Shown in pieces: positions 56,937 to 64,000 of a DNA stretch of 64,000 nucleotides. Positions within the stretch are counted from its first letter, which is position 1; each line of letters starts with the position of its first letter. The notes beneath the pieces were generated by a model that ran no database searches, had not been told where the DNA came from, and was given only the letters and a program-made list of their open reading frames with translations. The stretch comes from Deinandra increscens subsp. villosa (lineage: Eukaryota > Streptophyta > Magnoliopsida > Asterales > Asteraceae): positions 34,746,590 to 34,810,589 of the forward strand of contig JBCNJP010000010.1 of assembly GCA_039602395.1 (NCBI GenBank), given 5' to 3'. Position numbers and translations under genes: made by a program.

Positions 56937-57980
56937 AAGAAAAAGACCCGGGAAACCCTGGAAGCGAGGGAGCAAGACGTCAAAGCTATTGAGCTAGATC
57001 CTTCAAATCCAGAGAAGAAAGTCTATATTGGAACTAATATTCCAGGAGTAATAGAGGAACAGTTAATACATCTGCTCAGGACCAGAATGTCAACCTTCGC
57101 TTGGTCCCATGACGACATGACAGGTATTTCTAAATCCGTTATTACACATAAGCTTGGAATTGATAACTCTTTCAGGCACATACATCAAAAGAGAAGAAAA
57201 TTTGCACCAGAAAAGAATGTCATAATCCAGGAGGAGGTCGATAGACTTCTAAAGGCTAGGATGATCAGAGAAGTGAAGTTTCCCAGGTGGTTAGCCAACG
57301 TGGTGGTAGTAAGTAAGAAAAACGGTAAATGGAGGGTATGCGTAGATTACACGGACCTGAACCGTGCATGCCCGAAAGATCCATTCCCACTACCTCACAT
57401 AGATTCCATGGTCGATGCAACGGCAGGCCATGAGATGTTGACTTTCATGGACGCTACCTCAGGATTTCAACAGATCCAGATGGAACCCCAGGATCAGGAA
57501 GATACGGCATTCATAACACCAACAAGTATATATTGTTATATAGTTATGCCCTTTGGACTAAAAAATGCAGGGGCAACGTATCAGAGATTGGTTAACATGA
57601 TGTTCAAAGAAAAACTAGGGGACACGATGGAGGTGTATATCGACGACATGGTGGTGAAATCCAGGGTCACCAAAGACCATGTCCAGGATGTTAAGGATTC
57701 CTTCGACATCCTGGATAAATACAACATGAAGCTAAATCCAGAAAAGTGTCATTTTGGGGTCGGAGTAGGCAAATTCCTGGGGTATATGGTAACCAAGAGA
57801 GGTATAGAGGCGAGTCCAGAGCAAATCAGGGCAATTACCAATCTACAATCACCATCAAGCACCAAGGACGTTCAAAGACTTACAGGTAGAATTGCTGCCC
57901 TAAACAGATTTATATCAAAATCTTCGGAAAAATGCTGGGAATTCTATGACATCCTAAAGAAGAACAAGAAATTCGAGTAG
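56931..57980 (+). pseudogene. Tat reverse transcriptase
   Basis: A 297-codon open stretch from 57087 plus 52 codons back to the UAG. RT motifs: MSTFAWSHDDMTGI, KNGKWRVCVDYTDLNRACPK, PLPHIDSMVDATAGHE, TFMDATSGFQQIQM, VMPFGLKNAGATYQRL, and the catalytic VYIDDMVVKS (about 57637). GKFLGYMVTKRGIEASPEQI and RLTGRIAALNRF end the domain. All catalytic Asp residues are present. A TAG at 57978 replaces a Trp codon kept in the other copy, before the connection to RNase H. Confidence 0.9.
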
Positions 57981-58440
57981 AAAGAAGAGCACGAGAAGGC
58001 GTTCCAGGATTTGAAGACATATTTATCCACGACACCCTTGTTGATGAAACCTAATCCAGGGGAGCCCTTGTCCTTGTACTTAGCAGTTTCCAGGAATACG
58101 GTAAGTGCAGTCCTGACCAAGGATGCAGAAGGTCAGCAACATCCTGTTTATTACGTAAGTAAAAGTTTACTTGATGCTGAATCCAGGTACTCACACCTTG
58201 AAAATTTTATATTAGCCCTAAGTATGGCATCTACTAAACTTAGACACTATTTTGAAACTCATACAATTCATGTTAGAACTAACTATCCTATAAAGTCTGT
58301 TTTGAGAAAACCAGAAATGTCAGGACGAATGGCTAAGTGGTCGGTGAAATTAAGTGCATATGATCTGATCTACGAGGCCAGGACAGCTATAAAATCCCAG
58401 GCTCTAGCTGATTTTGTGGCTGATTTCAGTACTGACATAC
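57981..58440 (+). pseudogene. Tat RNase H (first)
   Basis: In the same frame as RT: LSLYLAVSRNTVSAVLTKDA, QQHPVYYVSKSLLDAES, HLENFILALSMASTKLRHYF and the end motif IKSQALADFVADF. Several RNase H catalytic acids are replaced (LAVS rather than xDAS), as is usual in Tat elements where a second RNase H is present. Confidence 0.88.
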
Positions 58441-59003
58441 AACAAGAAGCGGACCATGAATTCCAGCAGCTTCAACAGGAAGAAATTTCAGGGCCATGGA
58501 CCTTGTTCACTGATGGAGCATCAAATATCAGGGGGACATGCCTAGGAATCGTACTGAAATCGCCACAGGGGGACATGATACCCCAGGCTGTCAGATGTGG
58601 ATTTCAAGCAACTAACAATGAAGCTGAGTGTGAGGCCCTAATTGCTGGGTTACACTTAGCATTACAAATGGGAATTCAGCACATCAAGGTATACGTTGAT
58701 TCTCTTCTTTTAGCTAACCATTTTAAAGGGTCTTACGCAGCTAAAGGATAGAAATTAATCAAATACTTGGAAGTGGTAAAAAGAATGTCCCAGGATTTTC
58801 AAAATTTTAATATTCAACAAGTACCAAGGGAGGAGAATGCTGAAGCAGATGCATTGGCAAACTTAGGTTCAGCATTCAAGGCTCTTGAAGACACCCATAT
58901 TCCTATAGTTCATGTACTAACACCAGCTATAGACCAGGGTACAGATACCCAGGATTCTGACACAGCGGAAAAAATCCTGGTATCAGTACCCAGGATTCTT
59001 TAA
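58441..59003 (+). pseudogene. Archaeal-type RNase H (second) of Tat
   Basis: WTLFTDGASNIRGTCLGIVL gives the first Asp, TNNEAECEALIAGLHLALQM the Glu, VYVDSLLLANHFKG the next Asp, and EENAEADALANLGSA the last Asp. This is the aRNH domain (RVT_3 type) that defines the Tat lineage. A TAG at 58749 breaks it, and a single-base frame change near 58980 ends the frame at 59001 before integrase. Confidence 0.9.
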
Positions 59004-60253
59004 CCCAAGAAGAATCCTGGACCAGGCCAATTATTCAATATTTGCAGGATGGTACTATTCCAGGGAACGAGAAGGATGCCCGTGCATTCAGAGTGAGAGT
59101 AGCCAGGTATGTGATTATAAAGAACATATTGTATAGAAAATCTTTTGCAGGTGTATATTTGAGGTGCTTGGAGAAGGACGAGATCCAGGAAGTTCTCAAA
59201 GATATCCACGAGGGTGATTGCGGAAACCACACAGGGGGCAGGTCCTTAATGTCCAAGATCCTTAGAACAGGGTACTTTTGGCCTACCATGATGAAAGATT
59301 CCCAGGATTTCTCCCAGAAATGTGACGCCTGTCAAAGACATGCCAATGTCCCTCACAAACCTGCAGAACCATTGTATCCCATTCCAGCATCCTGGCCCTT
59401 CATGAAATGGGGAATGGACATTGTTGGGAAATTACCCAAGGCACCTGGAGGAAAAGTATTCATGCTAGCCATGACAGATTATTTCTCAAAATGGATTGAA
59501 GCTGGAGCATATGTCCAAGTCAGGGAAAAAGAAGTTATATCCTTTATTAAAAGAAACATCCTAACAAGATTTGGAGTACCATTTGAGATTGTCTGTGATA
59601 ACGGGTCCCAGTTTATTGGGAGTAGAACCACAGGATTCTGTGAATCCTGGGGCATAAACATGATAACATCGACACCATTGCATCCTCAAGCCAATGGCCA
59701 GGCTGAATCAAGCAACAAGATTATAATAAACAACTTGAAGAAGAGGTTGAAAGAGAAGAAGGGAAGATGGGCAGAAGAATTACCCTTGGCACTATGGGCA
59801 GATAGGACCACATCCAAGAACGCCACATGCCAAACCCCATTTTCCTTGGTCTTTGGTACTGAAGCAGTTATCCCAACTAAAATGGTGGTGCCAACATTCA
59901 GGGTCAGTTCTCAGACCCAGGATTCGAATGATCAGTCCCTGGTTAAAGACTTAGATACCATGGATGAACTAAGAGATCAAGCAGCTTGGAGGATGGTAGC
60001 TTATCAACAAAGAATTTCCAAGACTTACAAACAACATGTGAGGATCAGAAGGTTTAAATTGGGAGATCTAGTCCTTAGAAAAGCATTTCAGAACACAACA
60101 AATCCAGTGGATGGAAAGTTGGCTTCTAAATGGGAGGGTCCCTACCTGATTGACTCTGAGGCTGGTAAGGGGGCATATTGGCTAGCTAATATGGAAGGAG
60201 AACTACTACCACGACCTTGGAATGCGATACACTTGAAGGCGTATTTCATGTAA
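59004..60253 (+). pseudogene. Tat integrase, intact reading frame
   Basis: A 403-codon ORF (59042-60253; frame open from about 58994). HHCC zinc region DIHEGDCGNHTGG ... CDACQRH (59205-59342), catalytic core MDIVGKLPKAPGGKVF and AMTDYFSKWIEAG with the first Asp, CDNGSQFIG with the second, and PQANGQAESSNK with the Glu, all kept. The C-terminus has a GDLVLRKAF and KWEGPYLI module and ends LKAYFM, with no chromodomain. It is separated from RNase H by a frameshift. The best preserved enzyme in the window. Confidence 0.92.
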
Positions 60254-60594
60254 GGCTTCATGTCCCAGGATTCAGCTACCCTTCATTATTTATTTATTAA
60301 CATCAGTTAAGTATTACATTTTGTTTTGAAATTGTTATTCAACACCTCGAATTCGCTAAAATCTATGTTTCGCCTGGAATCCAGGGTATCCCAGGATTCA
60401 GGGTACCCAACATGCAGGATATTCAAAAATTCAAGACACATGGAACAAAGCCTACTCGAGATACCCCAACTCGACGACAATCACCATATATCTCCTAAGT
60501 TTGAGATTGGCCATCTCACTTCCGTATGGGTAAGGCCTAAACCCATTCCTATGGTTTAAGGATTGAGCATCCTCCAAGCGAATATGGGCTACCA
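60254..60594 (+). other. Tat 3' untranslated part, cut by a copia LTR
   Basis: 341 bp with CCCAGGATTC and AATCCAGGGT words and no ORF. The polypurine tract and 3' LTR are missing. Confidence 0.7.
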
Positions 60595-61253
60595 TGTTGG
60601 GTTATATAACAATTATCAAAACACGAGTACGCAGCGGAAAGAAACCTATGAATTAATCTAACTAACCGGTTTTAGAACGTGTACCTTTTTAGCTCGGCAA
60701 GACTTGATCTCTTGGAGGATTTGATATAAATCCCTCTACGATCGCACACACGACACACCAACGCTATGTGCTAGCAACCGATCATGAACTCCTCTTGATG
60801 TAGGCTTGGTCGAACCACACAAGAATCGAAACCCCCCCTTGGGTTTTTCTTGTTGCCGAATTCGAGAGAGTGGAGAGAGAGAATTAGGTTTTGCACCTTT
60901 ATCAGATAAATGCAACCAGCACCTAAACCTTAAACCAAGATGGTCTATTTATAGGTTTAGAGGAACTTGATAAGCAAGTTAGGGCTTGGGATAGGCCTAA
61001 CCGAATTTCGGCCTTAATGCTTATCCCAAAGCCTTTTCCTAATTGTAATCCAATTACAACTCTCTCTAATTACAACTAACACCCCTCTGTTAACAATTAA
61101 CTGTCAGTTTTTAACGAAACCTCGTTAAATGTTCGTGATAAATATTAATTAACCATTAATTACTATTAATGCATTTGGTGTCGAGACGTGTGACCCCGTA
61201 GGCTTAAATAATTTCCAGACATACGCTTACTATTACATGATCATATCCCTACA
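60595..61253 (-). repeat. Copia 3' LTR, 659 bp
   Basis: On the minus strand starts TGTAGGGATATG after the purine tract and ends AACCCAACA at 60595. Minus-strand TATAAATA at 60946-60953 is the likely promoter. Confidence 0.88.
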
Positions 61254-61268
61254 GCTCCCACTTGAGCT
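61254..61268 (-). other. Copia polypurine tract
   Basis: Minus strand CTCAAGTGGGAGC directly precedes TGTAGGG of the LTR, a classical copia tract. Confidence 0.88.
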
Positions 61269-62085
61269 TGCAATAGTAAAGGTAATAACATTGGTTAGCG
61301 CTAGCAACACGCCAATGCTCCCAGAAATATTTAAGTACAGTTTCTCAAAGTGTATTTAAATGGTACAGTTATTTACTATCCCTTTGTTACCGATACCGTG
61401 TTAAATATGGATATGGATCAAAGTCATTCCATACTTTAACGATTTTGTTTCTCATTCTCACAACTAACTTAAGATTACCAAATTGCAAATCGAGACATCT
61501 CTAGATTTCATTTGGGCATGGCCATGCAAACATCTTAATTAGTCCAATGAGGGGCCCAGTGGTATCTGCTTCAGCACAAAGCCGAAGGAACAAATCCTCT
61601 TGACTACACGTGTCAAGTCACATACTTCACTACACTTACTGAAAATAGCCCTTTTGTACTACCTTATTCAGGATAGTTAGACCTATATCAAGTAGGTGCA
61701 ATCCATACATGCATGACCTGCTTGTATCTCAAGTCTAAGGATAAGCAAAGCAACCATTTACGAATTTCACTCAATGACGCCGATCCATAAAGTGACAATT
61801 CGTTAGTGGGTCAGTCCAGTATGCATCCAATGAATACCATGTGAGTTTGGTGGGACCATCCTAACCAATCACTCAGATTTTGTCTTAGTTTAACTATATT
61901 CCCATATAGTTAATCGACAATGGACAATTTAGAATACTTGACAAGTACTCAAGGATTAAGCATGCAAATATAGGACACAATTTACTATTAAATGAAATCA
62001 AACAGATCAAGTACTTTATTTCATTATATTAATAGAAATTGTTTAACATCCCTTATCCAAATACCGAACATCAGACATACATGAT
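61269..62085 (-). other. Copia 3' untranslated region
   Basis: About 820 bp without ORFs between the RNase H stop and the purine tract. Nothing further recognised. Confidence 0.6.
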
Positions 62086-64000
62086 TTAACTAGCTAATTT
62101 AAGTCCCATGCCCTCGGCATGCCTTTCAAGCTTCAGCCTCGACAAAGCTTTCGTGAAAGGATCAGCTAAGTTAATATCTGTGTGAACTTTGAGTAATTTG
62201 ATTTCACCTAGTTCGATTTGCTCACGAACATAGTGATATCTCCTGGCATAGTGTCTGGCGCCCTTCTGAACTCCAGGTTCTTTGGCGATGATCAATGCAC
62301 TTGAGTTATCGTAGTACATGTCAATAGGCAAGTTACTTGTAGGGACAACGTCTAGCCCACTAATAAACTTCCTTATCCAGACAGCCTCCATTGCAGCTTC
62401 CGAAGCAGCAATGTACTCAGACTCTGTTGCAGACATAGCAACTGTGGTTTGTTTCTTGCTTTTCCAATCCACAGCGCCTCCATTCATAACGAAGACGTAC
62501 CCAGACTGAGACTTCGTGTCATCTCTATCAGTCTGAAATCCAGCATCACAGTATCCAGTCACTTTGAGCTCTTGATCTGGATTTCCCCCATATACCAAAA
62601 ACAAATCTCTAGTAGCCCGTAGGTACTTGAGAATGGTCTTAACAGCAGTCGAGTGACTTTCACCTGGATTCTGTTGAAAACGGCTAACGATATTTTGCGC
62701 AAACGCTATATCGGGTCTAGTGCATCTCACCGCATACATTATAGAGCCTACAGCCGAAGCATAAGGGACTCTCTGCATACGCTTCACCTCATCAGGTGTA
62801 GAAGCACCTTGTTTGACCGACATACCAAGTCCTTCCTGCATTGGTACTATACCACGCTTGGAATTATCCATCTTGAATCACTTCAAGATCTTATCAATAT
62901 AAGCACTTTGACTTAGTCCAATCAACCGCTTAGTTCTATCTCTATAGATCTTGATTCCAAGAATGAATGTTGCTTCTCCTAAGTCTTTCATGGCAAAACA
63001 CTTTCCAAGATGGGATTTTACATCTTGCAACATTGGAATGTGTTTTCCTATTATCAATATGTCATCTACATATAAGACAAGGAAAGTAACATTACTCCCA
63101 CTAGATTTGCGATATACACATGGCTCATCGGGATTCTGAACGAAACCAAACCTTTTGATTTCTTCATCAAACCATTTATTCCAACTCCTCGATGCTTGCT
63201 TTAGTCCATAAATGGACCTTTGAAGCTTGCATACTTGGTTGGGATGTTTTGGATCAATGAACCCTTCAGGTTGATCCATATAGACTTCTTCATCCAAGTA
63301 ATCATCCAAGTAACCATATAAGAAGGCAGTCTTAACATCCATTTGCCATATCTCAAAGTCATAGTACGCTGCTATGGCTAAGAGAATCCTAATAGCTCTA
63401 ATGTCTGCTACTGGTGAAAAGGTCTCATCATACTCAACGCCAAAACATTGAGTATAACCTTTCGCCACGAGACGAGCTTTATAGGTGTGTACATTTCCAT
63501 CCATGTCGGTCTTCTTCTTGAAGAGCCATTTACTCCCAACGGTTCTTGCGTTTGGAGGAAGATCAACCAGGGTCCAAACGTGGTTATCTTGCATGGATTT
63601 CATTTCCACATTCGCAGCTTCAAGCCATTTCTCAGATTCCGGATCTGATAATGCAGCTTTGAAGTTCGGAGGCTCATTGAGATCTCCTGATACGTTATCC
63701 TCGGATTCGACTAGACCAATCCAACTATCCGGATTACGTACGACCCTTTCGGATCTACGAAGTGGAATCGCAACATCATCGACTTGAGGTTCATCTCTTT
63801 GAACATTTTCCCCCCCAAGTTGATGATTGCTAGTTGTTTCAGAAGGTGACACATCTTCTAGTAGTTCTACAATTCTCCCACTGTTCTCTTGAGCTATAAA
63901 AATCTTTTCAAAGAATTCGGCATATCGAGCAACACGAACAGTGTTTTCGGAAGAATTATAGAAGTAGTAACCCATTGTTTCCTTTGGGTATCCCACGAAG
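62086..64000 (-). pseudogene. Copia reverse transcriptase and RNase H, one stop codon
   Basis: From the right edge: integrase tail FVGYPKETMGYYFYN, an acidic linker, RT (NHVWTLVDLPPNARTVGSKW, KARLVAKGYTQ, FSPVADIRAIRILLA, WQMDVKTAFLYGYL, YVDDILIIG), then RNase H (CDAGFQTDRDDTKSQSGYVF, SATESEYIAASEAAMEAVW, DMYYDNSSALIIA, LADPFTKALS). One TGA at 62878-62880 between RT and RNase H, where an Arg codon CGA is typical, breaks a frame that is otherwise open. A 12-bp tandem duplication (63291-63314) adds four residues near the FLYGYLD motif. Confidence 0.92.

Larger units (their letters stand above)
53584..60594 (+). mobile_element. Ty3 Tat-lineage retrotransposon, nearly complete, 3' LTR lost
   Basis: 5' LTR, primer site, gag, protease, RT, RNase H, archaeal-type RNase H and integrase follow in order. 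The 3' LTR is missing: the region after integrase is cut at 60594 by a copia LTR. Seven in-frame stops, all TAG, and two frame changes mark it as inactive, apart from one stop that may be programmed. Confidence 0.93.
60595..64000 (-). mobile_element. Ty1/copia element, 3' half, minus strand
   Basis: Reading leftwards: RT and RNase H (from the right border to 62086), about 830 bp of untranslated sequence, polypurine tract and 3' LTR. The 5' part lies beyond the window. It is inserted into the 3' tail of the Tat element. Confidence 0.93.

Overview
This window is plant nuclear DNA, almost certainly from a eudicot. The style of the retroelement polyproteins suggests Asteraceae, but that is an inference. 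I found no convincing intact host gene, no tRNA or rRNA gene, and no bacterial or CRISPR features. Nearly everything is transposable elements nested in one another plus a 12.5 kb satellite array. Two runs of exactly 500 N (11778-12277, 47846-48345) are assembly gaps of unknown true size.

Layout: 1-2420 is a decayed Ty3 chromovirus pol; 2600-4213 a decayed, intron-containing gypsy-type ORF; 5010-11777 the 5' part of a Ty1/copia element whose gag is split by a CACTA transposon (7195-11324, exact 3-bp target duplication). 12278-26478 is a 101-bp satellite with higher-order structure, interrupted by a CpG-rich solo LTR (24764-26102, 5-bp duplication). 26479-37252 is a second CACTA element with a Transposase_24-like pseudogene; it carries a hAT-type MITE, a young non-autonomous LTR element (LARD1) and a Harbinger-type MITE, and only its right end is visible.

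37253-44836 is a Ty3 Tat-lineage element split by a second LARD (40465-44353) and joined through 6 bp of microhomology to the 3' end of a Tekay-like chromovirus (44830-47845). After the second gap come a long inverted Tekay-like LTR (48346-52551), the 3' end of a minus-strand copia relative (52552-53583), a nearly complete Tat element (53584-60594) with gag, protease, RT, two RNase H domains and integrase, and the 3' half of a minus-strand copia element running off the window (60595-64000).

The most interesting signals are two. (1) Two diverged Tat copies share an in-frame UAG followed by CAA UUA between protease and RT, exactly the tobacco mosaic virus type leaky-stop context, which suggests programmed readthrough in a Ty3 retrotransposon. 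(2) Clusters of one short word (core close to TAGCGAACTTG), always in element sense orientation, occur in a copia U3 and a LARD leader, with related words in a second LARD and a Tekay LTR.
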